Part shown: piece after piece, positions 9,077 through 19,262 of the stretch
Layout: the number at the start of each line of letters is the position of its first letter
Position numbering within the stretch: position 1 is the first letter of the stretch
DNA from: Mucilaginibacter straminoryzae
GTDB taxonomy: Bacteria > Bacteroidota > Bacteroidia > Sphingobacteriales > Sphingobacteriaceae
Direction: 5' to 3'
Length of the DNA stretch: 64,000 bases
Assembly: GCF_022953055.1 (NCBI RefSeq)
Contig: NZ_JALJEJ010000002.1
Coordinates: 248,001 to 312,000, forward strand
Made by a program: the position numbers and the translations under genes
Notes under the pieces: generated by a model
Database searches by the model: none
Seen by the model: the letters and a program-made list of their open reading frames with translations, nothing else
Told to the model about the DNA's origin: nothing

Positions 9077-10246
9077 ATGCCGAGAATTCCGTGGCAGCTC
9101 TTCGTATTTTATTTATCCACCTTACTGGTCAGCTGTTCTGACAGAGTGCTAATTCACGGTGTTGCAGACAGGGTATCCAACAACACCAATTTCTCATTAG
9201 CTAGCCTCGGTGAAAACACAAAGCCGTCCAGGTATAATGAATGGATGTACCAGAATTTCATCATCATGGAAGCGATGGATCAACTTGGCCTAGTGCTTAA
9301 TGATAGTAGCTATGCGAATTATGCACGCAAGAACATTAACTTTTTTTGTGCCTATCTGGAAGAAAGAAAAAGCACCAGTCAGCTAAAAACCCTTGACTGG
9401 TATTTGCATCCGACTGAAATGTGGCATTGCGGCATGATCGCTGCTTTTGCTGCGCAACAAAACATACTAACCAACCAGGAGAAGATCAACGGACTGAAGA
9501 CATTTCAGTCTTTTTTATTAACCGCGCCCAAGTTAGCGAATGGGATGTTCGTTAGACAAAAGGGCGGCAAATACAGGACAAGAGCGGTGCAAATCGATGA
9601 TATTTATATGCTTTCGCCTTACTGGGTGCGAATGTGGCAATCCACCAAAGACGTTCAGTACCTGGATAAGGCAATTAGTGAAACGTATAACTATTTCAAT
9701 TACCTATGGGATGACAAAAGCCAGCTAATGCATTGTTTGTGGCTGGAAAACACCCAAAAGCCTGCTTCCCACTTCTGGGGCCGGGGTAATGGCTGGTTTA
9801 TCATGGCCCTTGCAGATCTGCTCAACCATCTTCCCTATGATCACCCGCAGCGCAAAAGATTGATCGCGATATTTAACCAGGTTGCAAAAGGAATTGCCAG
9901 GTACCAGGATAAAGATGGCTTGTGGCACCAGGTATTAAATGTTCCGGAAAGTTTTAGCGAATCATCCTGTTCCGGCATGTTCACCTATTGCATTTTAAAA
10001 GGCGTAAACGAGGGGTGGTTAAACCGCTCTTTCAACAAAACAGGTATGAGGGGCTGGCGGGGACTGAAAACTAAGATCACCTCGGGGCTTGAAATAAAAG
10101 ACACCTGCCCGCCTACTGATATGAGCGAGGATCTGAGCTATTTTTTAAACCGTCCGCGCGTTACCGACGATCAGCATGCAATTGGGCCATTCCTGCTTGC
10201 AGGGGGGGAGGTATTGAAGGCGCGACGGTTATCAAAACTAAAATAA
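9077..10246 (+). CDS. GH105-family unsaturated glucuronyl/galacturonyl hydrolase
   Basis: 389 residues with a lipoprotein signal (STLLVSCSD, Cys about 20). Family features of the GH88/GH105 alpha6/alpha6 barrel are visible: MWHCGMIAAF, the active-site Asp pair D174-D175 in VQIDDIYMLSPYW, HFWGRGNGWFIMALADLL, and SSCSGMFTYCILKG. These enzymes hydrate and release the 4,5-unsaturated uronic acid left on oligosaccharides by a polysaccharide lyase. Its presence implies that a lyase acts on the glycan, yet no classical lyase is seen here; the beta-helix protein at 19263 is the best local candidate. Separated by 94 bases with a hairpin from the upstream SusC operon. Confidence 0.85.
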   Translation: MPRIPWQLFVFYLSTLLVSCSDRVLIHGVADRVSNNTNFSLASLGENTKPSRYNEWMYQNFIIMEAMDQLGLVLNDSSYANYARKNINFFCAYLEERKSTSQLKTLDWYLHPTEMWHCGMIAAFAAQQNILTNQEKINGLKTFQSFLLTAPKLANGMFVRQKGGKYRTRAVQIDDIYMLSPYWVRMWQSTKDVQYLDKAISETYNYFNYLWDDKSQLMHCLWLENTQKPASHFWGRGNGWFIMALADLLNHLPYDHPQRKRLIAIFNQVAKGIARYQDKDGLWHQVLNVPESFSESSCSGMFTYCILKGVNEGWLNRSFNKTGMRGWRGLKTKITSGLEIKDTCPPTDMSEDLSYFLNRPRVTDDQHAIGPFLLAGGEVLKARRLSKLK

Positions 10247-10480
10247 GCAACCTATCAACCTTGTTTTTATGGTCGCTTCAGGTCGGCAGACAGGCTAAGT
10301 AACTCCGGGAAACAGTCCCTTACGATTAAATCGCTGCTACTTTTTTTTGATCATACAAAGAAACGATTGCTAGCCAGACAAACCAGGGCGAGCCCAATAT
10401 CGGGCTTTACATCAAATAACTGAACTACGGTTCATTCCAGGCAAGAGGGATATATCTTTTAAATTAAGTATTACATATTT

Positions 10481-12964
10481 ATGTTTTTTTTACCAAAGCT
10501 GCATCAAAGGGTATTTCTAAGGGAATCGAGTATGGTTATCGGCATGTTGATCTTCACCGTGTGCCAGCTAAAAGCGCAAGGTTACAGGGAGATTGAACAG
10601 CTAAAAAAGGGCTGGTTTTTTGCAAAACAGGAAATGCCCGATGCTTTGAGCAGTCAATTAAACGGCCCGGGGTGGACAGAAGTAACAGTACCCCATGATT
10701 GGGCTATTTCAGGTCCTTTTTCGAGAGACAATGATCAGCAATCGGTAAGGGTGACAGAAGATGGCGAGGCTAAAGAAAAACTAAGGATTGGCAGAACAGG
10801 TGGACTGCCATTCTTTGGCATCGGCTGGTACAGACGTCTACTTCCTATCACCGCTAAGGACAAGGGGAAGAACATCACGGTTGAATTTGACGGTGCAATG
10901 AGTAACGCCCGTATCTTCCTGAACGGGAAATTTGTTGGCGAATGGCCTTATGGGTACACTTCCTTTCAATTTAACATAACCCCTTACGTTAACTGGAACG
11001 GTATAAACGTACTTGCTGTCCGCCTGGAAAACCAGGAGCGTTCTTCCCGGTGGTATCCCGGTGCGGGGCTATACAGAATGGTCCGGCTGGTTAAAACAAA
11101 TGCCGTGCATGTAAGCCATTGGGGCACGTTTATCACAACACCCTCAATCACTTCGCGAGAAGCTAAAATCAATATCCGGACGCAGATCTGTAACGAATTG
11201 CACAACAATAAAGCCATTGTTATCCGGCAAGAAATATACGATCCTAAAGGCCATATAAAAGGGAGTTCAGCTTCGGTAAAGCACTTAAGCGGTAAGCTAA
11301 ACGTATCCAACCAGATCGTAGTTGCCAACCCCGAGCTATGGTCCGCAGAACATCCGGCGCTCTACCGTGTCAAAACCACCGTCCTTTCGTCATCGAAGAT
11401 ACTCGACGTTTATTACACTACATTCGGCATCCGCGACATACGGTTTTCGCCAGATCGCGGTATGACGGTCAACGGTATAAAAACTAAACTAAAGGGGGTA
11501 TGCCTGCACGATGACCTGGGCGCATTAGGCATGGCGTTCAATAAAGCGGGGCTTAGGCACCGGTTGAAATTATTAAAGGCAATGGGTTGCAATGCTATCC
11601 GGGGCACACACAACCCTCACGCACCTGAAATGCTTAAACTTTGTGATGAAATGGGGTTCTACTACATTGATGAGGCATTTGATGAATGGCGAATTCCCAA
11701 AGTAGAGAACGGCTATCACCGGCTGTTTGACAACTGGGCGGAAAAGGATTTACAAGCAATGATTGAGCGGGACAGAAATCATCCGGCATTGATTATGTAC
11801 AGTATTGGAAATGAGATTAAGGAAGCCACGACACCGGATGGAGCTGAGATTGCGAAGTATTTGACCATGATATGCAAACGTGCCGACCCTACACGGCCGG
11901 TAACAGCAGGGATTAATGTACTTGAACCCGCTATTGACTATGGATTTGCCAAAGTACTGGATATTCCCGGCTGGAATTACAAACCAGAACAGTATTCGCG
12001 CATCCACCAGTTATTGCCGGATAAGCCGCTCTATGGTAGTGAGACGGCCTCTACCGTCAGTTCCAGGGGGGCCTATCATTTGCCGGCTGCCAAAGCGTCT
12101 ATGAAGATTTGGCCAGACAACCAGGCCTCTTCTTATGATCTTGAATATTGCAGTTGGTCGCAGCTGCCGGATGTGGAATGGATGAATCAGGATAAAAATA
12201 AGTTTGTTCTGGGTGAGTTTGTCTGGACAGGGACAGACTACCTTGGAGAACCCTCCCCTTATAACGACAACTGGCCTAGCAGAAGTTCTTATTTCGGGAT
12301 GATCGACCTTGCCGGGCTGCCTAAAGACCGGTATTATCTTTATCAAAGCCGCTGGAGCCGCAAAAAGGTTTTGCACGTACTTCCGCACTGGAACTGGCCA
12401 GAACGGGTTGGAAAAATAGTGCCCGTATTTGTATACACCAATTATCCCGAGGCCGAATTATTTATTAACGGAAAAAGCTTCGGCCGAAAACGATTCAAAA
12501 CGGATGAACTGCTCAACCGCTACCGGCTAAGGTGGGATAGTGCCATTTACCAACCCGGTGAACTGAAAGTGGTTGCCTATGATGCTCATGGCCGTATCGC
12601 AGCAACCCGTTCGGTGAAGACGGCAAAAGAACCCGCACGGATAGTTTTAGAGGCGGACAGGAATAGGCTGGTCAAAGGCGTTGACGATCTCTGTTACGTT
12701 ACCGTAAAAATAGTAGACAGGGAAGGCAATCTTTGCCCTGATGCAGAAAACCTGGTTTCTTTTGAGGTTTCCGGCTCCGGAACTTTGAGAGCAGTAGATA
12801 ATGGCAACCCTGCAACCACCGAACCTTTCCAGGCAAATTATCGCAAAGCCTTTAACGGGAAGCTGATGGCCATTATTCAAGCGGGTGAGCATAAGGGTAT
12901 CATTAAGATCAGAGCTTTTGCAAAACAGTTGTCCCGCACAGAAATAACCGTCAAAGTGCGCTGA
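10481..12964 (+). CDS. GH2 beta-galactosidase-type glycoside hydrolase
   Basis: 827 residues. The order is a signal peptide (ending QLKAQ), a sugar-binding jelly roll (about 40-210: VPHDWAISGPF, FDGAMSNARIFLNGKFVGEWPYGYTSF), an Ig-like domain, a TIM barrel, and C-terminal Ig-like domains of the DUF4982/invasin type. Catalytic residues are Glu445 in MYSIGNEIKE (acid/base) and Glu521 in PLYGSETAST (nucleophile). This layout is that of Bacteroidetes PUL beta-galactosidases, although beta-glucuronidase and other GH2 activities share it. A second in-frame ATG at 10532, preceded by AAGGGA, is an alternative start. I keep the first because it supplies the basic n-region of the signal peptide. Likely periplasmic. 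Confidence 0.88.
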   Translation: MFFLPKLHQRVFLRESSMVIGMLIFTVCQLKAQGYREIEQLKKGWFFAKQEMPDALSSQLNGPGWTEVTVPHDWAISGPFSRDNDQQSVRVTEDGEAKEKLRIGRTGGLPFFGIGWYRRLLPITAKDKGKNITVEFDGAMSNARIFLNGKFVGEWPYGYTSFQFNITPYVNWNGINVLAVRLENQERSSRWYPGAGLYRMVRLVKTNAVHVSHWGTFITTPSITSREAKINIRTQICNELHNNKAIVIRQEIYDPKGHIKGSSASVKHLSGKLNVSNQIVVANPELWSAEHPALYRVKTTVLSSSKILDVYYTTFGIRDIRFSPDRGMTVNGIKTKLKGVCLHDDLGALGMAFNKAGLRHRLKLLKAMGCNAIRGTHNPHAPEMLKLCDEMGFYYIDEAFDEWRIPKVENGYHRLFDNWAEKDLQAMIERDRNHPALIMYSIGNEIKEATTPDGAEIAKYLTMICKRADPTRPVTAGINVLEPAIDYGFAKVLDIPGWNYKPEQYSRIHQLLPDKPLYGSETASTVSSRGAYHLPAAKASMKIWPDNQASSYDLEYCSWSQLPDVEWMNQDKNKFVLGEFVWTGTDYLGEPSPYNDNWPSRSSYFGMIDLAGLPKDRYYLYQSRWSRKKVLHVLPHWNWPERVGKIVPVFVYTNYPEAELFINGKSFGRKRFKTDELLNRYRLRWDSAIYQPGELKVVAYDAHGRIAATRSVKTAKEPARIVLEADRNRLVKGVDDLCYVTVKIVDREGNLCPDAENLVSFEVSGSGTLRAVDNGNPATTEPFQANYRKAFNGKLMAIIQAGEHKGIIKIRAFAKQLSRTEITVKVR

Positions 12965-13077
12965 GGAATATTTTCGGCGTCCCCGAGAGTTAAACTATTC
13001 GTGCTAATCAACCCCAGGGCTAAACATCGCAGTCCATTAAATGCTTTGATACCAGAGGTAAAAATTTCAATCCCGTT

Positions 13078-16000
13078 TTATGATTTAGCATTATCGGATT
13101 CTGCTCCGTAATAATCTTTAGGTGTTTTGCCAAACTCCTCTTTGAAACACTTTCTGAAATAGTTAAGGTCTAAAAAGCCAACCATGTAAGCCACCTCACT
13201 GATGTGATATTTTTTTGTGGCCAATAGTTGGGCAGCCCGTTTAAGTCTGATCCCCCGGATGAATTCGACCGGGGTTTGGTTGGTCAGCGCCTTTATCTTT
13301 CTGTAAAAAGTCACCCTGCTCATGAATACCTCTTTCCCCAGATCTTCAACACTTAGTTTAGGGTTGTCTATCTGCCTTTCTATCAGGCTCATAATCTTTT
13401 CTAACAAAAGCTCATCTGCAGAGTTAATGGCAATATTTACCGGCTGAAGGGTGATCTCTTTCTTGTAACGGTCCCGTAGTTTTCTCCGGCTTTCGAGTAG
13501 GTTCCAGACTCTTCTTTCCAGGAGTTTTACGCTAAAAGGCTTGGTAATGTAATCGTCTGCGCCGGTATCAAAACCCTCGATCTTGTAAATAAGCGGCGTT
13601 CTTGCAGTTAACAAGATAATAGGGATATGACTGGTCCGGGTATCTTTCTTCAGCGTGGAACACAACTCGGTACCACTTACTTCTGGCATCATGATATCCG
13701 ATAAAATAATATCGGGGATAAGCTGAAATGCTTTTTCGATACCTTCTTTACCGTTGACTGCCACTTCAACAATAAAACTATTTTTAAAATAATCAGAAAG
13801 AAAAGTGATCAGGTCTGGGTTATCTTCAACAATCAATAGAATGGGTTTCTCTTCCAGCCACTCGCGCGGTTCAGCTAACTGTTCGGTTATTAATTCGGCA
13901 TCCAGATAAAGGTCTTTTTCCTGGTAAGCGGCTATGTCCTCACTGCTCTTATAATCCGAAATGATTTCATCCGCTTTATACTGATCCTTACCCATCGGTA
14001 CCGTAAAGCGAAAACAGGTATACCCCCTTTTTCCGTCGAGGCCCTCCTGGCTTTCAACAGTAATAGTCCCTTTATGATATTCAACAAGTGTCTTTACTAA
14101 ATTAAGCCCGATACCATTCCCGTTAAGGTTAACGCCATAATTGTCATAATGGGCAAACTGATCAAATATATGAACGATCTGATCGGCGGGTATGCCACGG
14201 CCATTATCCTTTACCTCTATTTGAAGCTGTTTCTGATCATTGATTTTCTTCAAGGTTATCAGCACGGTTCCGCCTTCCGGTGTGAATTTAAGCGCATTCG
14301 AAATCAGGTTGAACAATATCTTTTCGAAAATCTCCCGGTCGAACCAAAGCCTGATCCTGGGTTGTTCGGCCTCCACCTCTATCTTAATACCCAGGTTTTC
14401 TGCATGGGCTTGAAAAGAATACACCACCTCTTTTACAAATCTTACGATATTCCCTTCTGCAACCTGAACCTTCGCCAGGTTGCTTTCAAACTTCCTGAAA
14501 TCCAGCAGTTGGGTAATCAGCTTCATCAATCGCTCGCCGTTCCTTTTCATCAGCATCAGCTGATTGTTAAACTTATTATTTCCCTGATTGGTCTCGATCA
14601 GGTTTTCCAAAGGTGCCAGGATCAGTGTGATCGGTGTTTTGATCTCGTGGGATATGTTGGTAAAAAAATTCAGTTTTTGCTGATAAAGTTCCTGCTCTTT
14701 CTCGCGTACAATGTGTTCGTAAGAAAGTTCGTTCTTCAGCTTAGCAGTTTTCAAAGAATAGTAATAATACAGATAAAGCAAAACACTCATCACGGTGGCA
14801 TAAATGATAAATGCCCACCATGTTTTCCACCACGGTGGAAGAACAATGATCTTCAGGGTCTTTGCCTGCTCATTCCATACCCCGTCATCATTCGATGCCT
14901 GCACTTTAAAATTGTATTCGCCGGCATCCAAACTGGTATATGTTGCAGACCGCTCACTCGTTACGTAATGCCAATCCTCATTTTTGGTTAAACCTTCCAG
15001 CTTATACCTGTAGTGGTTCTTGCTGGGATTAATATAATTGAGCGCCGCAAACTTAATACTAAAATAAGCCTGCGCGTGAGCCAATACAACCTCTTTACAC
15101 TGATCAATCGCTTGCTTAAGCGGAGCATCCGGCGCACCGACCTTTACCCTCACATTATTAATTAAAAAATCCGTGAATATCACTGGGGGACGGTAACGAT
15201 TGACAGCAACATGTACCGGGTCGAAGAAGGAAATGCCGTTAATGCCCCCGAAAAACAAGGCTCCATCCGGTGCTGTAGCGCCAGAGTTGGGGTTGAACTG
15301 GTTACTTTGCAGCCCGTCCTGAAAATCGTAATTTAAGATATTGAAGTTTTGAGCCCTGAACGGAATTGAAAAATTTTTGAATGTAAGTTTTGACAACCCT
15401 TTGTTAGAGCTAACCCATAGGTTGCCCGCTTTGTCTTCGCAAATATCCTGAATCACATCATTGGCCAGGCCTTCCCTGGTGGTAATATGATAAAACCTTC
15501 TGGTAGCGCGGTCGAAAAAGTTCAGCCCTCCTCCTTTTGTACCTATCCAGACACCTTGCCGCCGGTCTATGAATATAGAAAGCACACTACTGTTGCTCAG
15601 GCTATACGGATCATTCCGGTCATAAATGAATAACTTAAACTGTTTTCCATCAAAGTAGTTTAAACCCGCCCCGGTACCGATCCATAAGCTCTGGTCCTTA
15701 TCCCGGCATATCTTGTTCACATGATCGCTGGCAATACTGTTGAAACCTGCACGGTGGGATAACCGGCTGATTATTTTTGAGGAGCGCAGCAACAACACGC
15801 CAGATCCATTAGTGCCAGCCCACAAACCTTTCGGGGTTTCTTCTAATGAATAAACGCCCCCGGTTACGGGAATTTCGCATTTAATGATGGCGCCGGTCTT
15901 CATATCCATGCGCCATAAGTGGGTAAGCGTACCTATCCAAAGATCGTTTCCAATCCTGAGCAGGCTTTTGACGGTATTGGATGCCTCTGGTTCGATGGCA

Positions 16001-17223
16001 CTGAAACGGAAATTACGGAAGGTATTCTTTTTGCTGTCATAATGATCAAGCCCTTCACTTTCCATTCCCACCCATAATGAACTATCAGCCCCAACCGCTA
16101 ATGCATTCACCACCTTGGAAGTCAGGCCCTGACGGTCACCAAATTGTTCACCTATCATATTAAATACACGCGCCTTGCCGGTGGTCATATCCAGTCCGCC
16201 AGAGTAGGTGCCTATCCAATAATTACCGGCCTTGTCTTTAGCGATGCAACGGACGATATTATGAGATAGCGAATAGGGATCATACTTATCAGTGGTATAG
16301 AGCGTTTGGGTTCGAAGCAGAATGTTATAAACCAAAAGGCCGTTTCTGGTACCGAACCATATTTCTTTTTCGTTCCTGACGAATATATCGCGGACAGAAC
16401 TGACTACCGGGAAACGGTTAAACAAACCAGAAAACGCAGCCAAAGAGACCAGCTTATTTTGTTGCCGTTCATAAATAAATATGCCGCGCGACTCTGTACC
16501 GATCCAGACTCTCCCCTGTTTATCCTCCCTGATGGTACGGATGAAGGAGCCCGACAATGAGCGGTCTTTGACCAGGATACCAGGCAGCGGAAGTATACGT
16601 GTTGTAAAGGGATCCAGGATGACCAGACCATTTTGCTTACAAAGCCAAAGCATACCTTTTGAATCGCAGAAGATACTTTGTATCCTTTGTAATTCTTTGC
16701 TTTGGAAAGTGATGAGCCGTTTTCGCTTGCTATCATATTTTTTCAGGTTTCCGAGGCATCCTATCCAGATATCGCCAGCGTTGTCAGCAGTTATAGAAGT
16801 GATATAATTTTGCGGGCTTTCTGCTGTCTTTAACGTTTCCGTCAACCGGGTAAACCGATCCTTATCGCGGTCGTACCTGCTTAGCCCGTTTGCAGTACCA
16901 ATCCACATGTCACCGCTTTTATCCTCAAAAATGGCGTTGATCTGGTTTCCGCTGATGGATAAGGGATCCTGGTTGTCATGCCGGTAGGTGGTAAATTCGT
17001 AACCATCAAATTTATTCAGACCGTCCTCTGTTCCTACCCACGTCAAACCCCGGCTGTCGCAAAGGACGCTCAATACCGTATTTTGAGACAACCCCTGGTT
17101 AATGGTGTGATGCTTGAAGTTCAAAGTCTTCGCCTGCGCTTTACCCGTTCTAAACACGCAAAGAAACACGAACAACATTATCGCAAAACGCTTTAAGCTC
17201 TTGGAATCAATTCGGAAAATCAT
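13078..17223 (-). CDS. Hybrid two-component system regulator (HTCS)
   Basis: 1381 residues from the ATG at 17221-17223. Domains in order: signal peptide, two seven-bladed propellers of two-component-regulator repeats (about 35-690, repeated W-(I/V)-G-T units such as DMWIGTANGLSRYD), Y_Y_Y domain (about 720-790), transmembrane helix (WWAFIIYATVMSVLLYLYYYY), HisKA with phospho-His859 (NISHEIKTP), HATPase (NLISNALKF, DNGRGIP, GNGIGLNLV), receiver with phospho-Asp1176 (LSDIMMPE), and an AraC-type DNA-binding domain at the C-terminus (SRVTFYRKIK, VAYMVGFLDLNYFRKCFKEEFGKTP). All key residues are present. Proteins of this class bind a glycan fragment in the periplasm and activate the nearby PUL. It sits between GH2 and GH29 genes and is the likely regulator of 1-22515. 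Confidence 0.95.
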   Translation of the reverse strand: MIFRIDSKSLKRFAIMLFVFLCVFRTGKAQAKTLNFKHHTINQGLSQNTVLSVLCDSRGLTWVGTEDGLNKFDGYEFTTYRHDNQDPLSISGNQINAIFEDKSGDMWIGTANGLSRYDRDKDRFTRLTETLKTAESPQNYITSITADNAGDIWIGCLGNLKKYDSKRKRLITFQSKELQRIQSIFCDSKGMLWLCKQNGLVILDPFTTRILPLPGILVKDRSLSGSFIRTIREDKQGRVWIGTESRGIFIYERQQNKLVSLAAFSGLFNRFPVVSSVRDIFVRNEKEIWFGTRNGLLVYNILLRTQTLYTTDKYDPYSLSHNIVRCIAKDKAGNYWIGTYSGGLDMTTGKARVFNMIGEQFGDRQGLTSKVVNALAVGADSSLWVGMESEGLDHYDSKKNTFRNFRFSAIEPEASNTVKSLLRIGNDLWIGTLTHLWRMDMKTGAIIKCEIPVTGGVYSLEETPKGLWAGTNGSGVLLLRSSKIISRLSHRAGFNSIASDHVNKICRDKDQSLWIGTGAGLNYFDGKQFKLFIYDRNDPYSLSNSSVLSIFIDRRQGVWIGTKGGGLNFFDRATRRFYHITTREGLANDVIQDICEDKAGNLWVSSNKGLSKLTFKNFSIPFRAQNFNILNYDFQDGLQSNQFNPNSGATAPDGALFFGGINGISFFDPVHVAVNRYRPPVIFTDFLINNVRVKVGAPDAPLKQAIDQCKEVVLAHAQAYFSIKFAALNYINPSKNHYRYKLEGLTKNEDWHYVTSERSATYTSLDAGEYNFKVQASNDDGVWNEQAKTLKIIVLPPWWKTWWAFIIYATVMSVLLYLYYYYSLKTAKLKNELSYEHIVREKEQELYQQKLNFFTNISHEIKTPITLILAPLENLIETNQGNNKFNNQLMLMKRNGERLMKLITQLLDFRKFESNLAKVQVAEGNIVRFVKEVVYSFQAHAENLGIKIEVEAEQPRIRLWFDREIFEKILFNLISNALKFTPEGGTVLITLKKINDQKQLQIEVKDNGRGIPADQIVHIFDQFAHYDNYGVNLNGNGIGLNLVKTLVEYHKGTITVESQEGLDGKRGYTCFRFTVPMGKDQYKADEIISDYKSSEDIAAYQEKDLYLDAELITEQLAEPREWLEEKPILLIVEDNPDLITFLSDYFKNSFIVEVAVNGKEGIEKAFQLIPDIILSDIMMPEVSGTELCSTLKKDTRTSHIPIILLTARTPLIYKIEGFDTGADDYITKPFSVKLLERRVWNLLESRRKLRDRYKKEITLQPVNIAINSADELLLEKIMSLIERQIDNPKLSVEDLGKEVFMSRVTFYRKIKALTNQTPVEFIRGIRLKRAAQLLATKKYHISEVAYMVGFLDLNYFRKCFKEEFGKTPKDYYGAESDNAKS

Positions 17224-17559
17224 CAAAATTAGGCTAATCGGCTGATCTAATGTAATTGGTTTGCCAATAGATCTGCAAGCAATTTAATTAAACCTTAGCT
17301 TAAAAAGGCATTACAAATATTTCATAGAGCATTGCTTATTGCTCAAATAAATTTTAAGAAACATACTGTCAACAATAGCTACCATCACCAATAGTATTTC
17401 AGGCAGAAAACGATCCTCATTCCGCTATCCGGAACCAAATGTTTAATGCATTAACAATAATCATTGGCCTGAACTATTACACCTGCCTTTTTGCTGCAAC
17501 AGGCATGAACGGAACATCTCAGGAAAATCAAAATTTGTATTGTTCACTCCATACAGCCA
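17224..17559. other. Divergent intergenic region (HTCS / GH29)
   Basis: A 336-base AT-rich gap that must carry the leftward HTCS promoter and the rightward promoter for GH29. I see TTTG near 17532 but no matching TAnnTTTG element, no clear palindrome and no small gene with convincing composition. Confidence 0.4.
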
Positions 17560-19206
17560 ATGTTCAGAAATAAACCTTCAAATTACAGGAGAATAAAAAC
17601 AGCTATTCTTCCACTACTTTTATCATTGGGTCTGGCCAGCCGGGCCCAGGATCTAAAAATTACACCTGGAACGTACAAAGCTTCCTGGTCTTCTCTCGAG
17701 AGCTATAAACAGGCCCCGGATTGGTTTCGTGATGCCAAGTTTGGGATATGGGCACACTGGGGGCCGCAATGCGAACCCGAGGCCGGCGACTGGTACGCCA
17801 GAAACATGTATATCCAGGGCAGCAGACAATATCAACTGCACGTGAAGCGCTACGGCCATCCTTCCAAATTCGGGTTCAAGGACGTGATCCATCTTTGGAA
17901 AGCAGAGCATTTTGATCCGGAACAACTGATGGCGCTTTACAAAAACGCAGGCGCCAAATACTTTGTTGCGCTAGCCGCACATCACGACAATTTCGACCTA
18001 TGGGACTCAAAGTATCAGCCCTGGAACGCTGTTAACATGGGGCCGCAGAAAAACCTTGTAAGCAAGTGGGCAGATGCGGCAAAAAAGGCAGGGCTTCGGT
18101 TTGGGGTGTCTATCCACGCCCGAAGCGCCTGGAGCTGGTATGAGGTTGCCCAGCTAAGCGATACCACCGGCGCTATGGCAGGGGTTCCGTATGACGGAAA
18201 ACTGACTAGAGCAGATGGAAAAGGGTTGTGGTGGGAAGGTTATGACCCGCAGGATCTTTATGAACAGCGGCATACCCCAAGCATTTATGCACGCGACCGT
18301 AAACTGCAGAGTAAGTTTCCGGGGGAACCCGCTTCCACGGCTTACAACATGAAATTCTATAATCGGGTGCTGGATGTAGTTGACAAATACGAGCCGGACC
18401 TGGTGTACTTTGACGATTATAAATTACCCCTGGGCGTTAAGGATGATCGCGAAAAATATAGCTTAAACCTTGTCGCAAATATTTACAACAGAAATGCTGC
18501 GAGGCACTCGGGGAAAAACGAAGCCGTTATCAATACCAAATCACTGACCGGCTCAGAACAAAAATGCCTGGTGAATGATCTTGAAGTCGGCACCGAGCGT
18601 TCTATCAACCCCATTCCCTGGCAGTCAGATGCCTGCATAGGTAACTGGCACTACCAGAAAGATGTACATTATAAAGACGCCAAGAGCGTTATACACGCAT
18701 TGGCGGATGTGGTAAGCAAGAACGGCAACCTCTTGCTCAGCGTTCCGATCAAGGCAGACGGAACGCTTGACGATCAGGAAAAAAAGATACTGAAGGAAAT
18801 TGGGGAATGGATGGCCGTCAACGGAAACGCCATCTACGGTACACGCCCCTGGACCAGGTACGGTGAAGGTCCCTCGTTAGAAAAATACATTCCGGACAAC
18901 GGAAAAGGTGCTATGCCGCTTTTCAGGAAAAAGAGTGATGCCTATACTGAAGCAGATATCAGGTTTACACAAAAAGAGGGCTCACTGTTTGCCATTTGCA
19001 TGGAATGGCCGGCCTCGGGTAAGGTATGTATCACTTCATTGAAAGGCATCAGCAAAGAGCAATTGGATGCAATAAAAGCAACTATGCTGGGTTACAACGG
19101 CCCCCTTGAACTGAACAGTACTTCAAAAGGACTTGAAATAGCCTTGCCATCTGCCCCCCCAAACCCGATAGCTTATGTTATCCGGTTAGATGGCTTAACC
19201 AAATAA
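17560..19206 (+). CDS. GH29 alpha-L-fucosidase (first copy)
   Basis: 548 residues with a signal peptide (ending LASRAQ). Typical GH29 blocks are FRDAKFGIWAHWGPQ, YKNAGAKYFVALAAHHDNFDLWDSKYQPWN, KKAGLRFGVSIH, and YEPDLVYFDD, in which Asp285 is the likely catalytic nucleophile. A C-terminal beta-sandwich follows KNGNLLLSVPIKADGTLD and GTRPWTRYGEGP. It removes terminal alpha-L-fucose from glycans in the periplasm. The block GKGLWWEGYDPQDLYEQ is shared with the second copy at 20944, showing close paralogy. The acid/base residue cannot be assigned by eye. It starts a rightward run of GH29, beta-helix protein and GH29. Confidence 0.92.
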   Translation: MFRNKPSNYRRIKTAILPLLLSLGLASRAQDLKITPGTYKASWSSLESYKQAPDWFRDAKFGIWAHWGPQCEPEAGDWYARNMYIQGSRQYQLHVKRYGHPSKFGFKDVIHLWKAEHFDPEQLMALYKNAGAKYFVALAAHHDNFDLWDSKYQPWNAVNMGPQKNLVSKWADAAKKAGLRFGVSIHARSAWSWYEVAQLSDTTGAMAGVPYDGKLTRADGKGLWWEGYDPQDLYEQRHTPSIYARDRKLQSKFPGEPASTAYNMKFYNRVLDVVDKYEPDLVYFDDYKLPLGVKDDREKYSLNLVANIYNRNAARHSGKNEAVINTKSLTGSEQKCLVNDLEVGTERSINPIPWQSDACIGNWHYQKDVHYKDAKSVIHALADVVSKNGNLLLSVPIKADGTLDDQEKKILKEIGEWMAVNGNAIYGTRPWTRYGEGPSLEKYIPDNGKGAMPLFRKKSDAYTEADIRFTQKEGSLFAICMEWPASGKVCITSLKGISKEQLDAIKATMLGYNGPLELNSTSKGLEIALPSAPPNPIAYVIRLDGLTK

Positions 19207-19262
19207 CGCCTCCATTTTATCACAAAACCAATTCATAAAAGATCACTTAACCAGAAATTACG

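Noticed and set aside
10247..10480. Possible small RNA or riboswitch before the GH2 gene
   Set aside because: The 234-base gap has no stable paired arms or known aptamer motif that I can see.
14149..14991. 280-codon plus-strand frame
   Set aside because: It lies wholly opposite the kinase core of the HTCS gene, whose motifs are intact; its Gln/Leu/Phe-rich, motif-free product is a typical antisense shadow.
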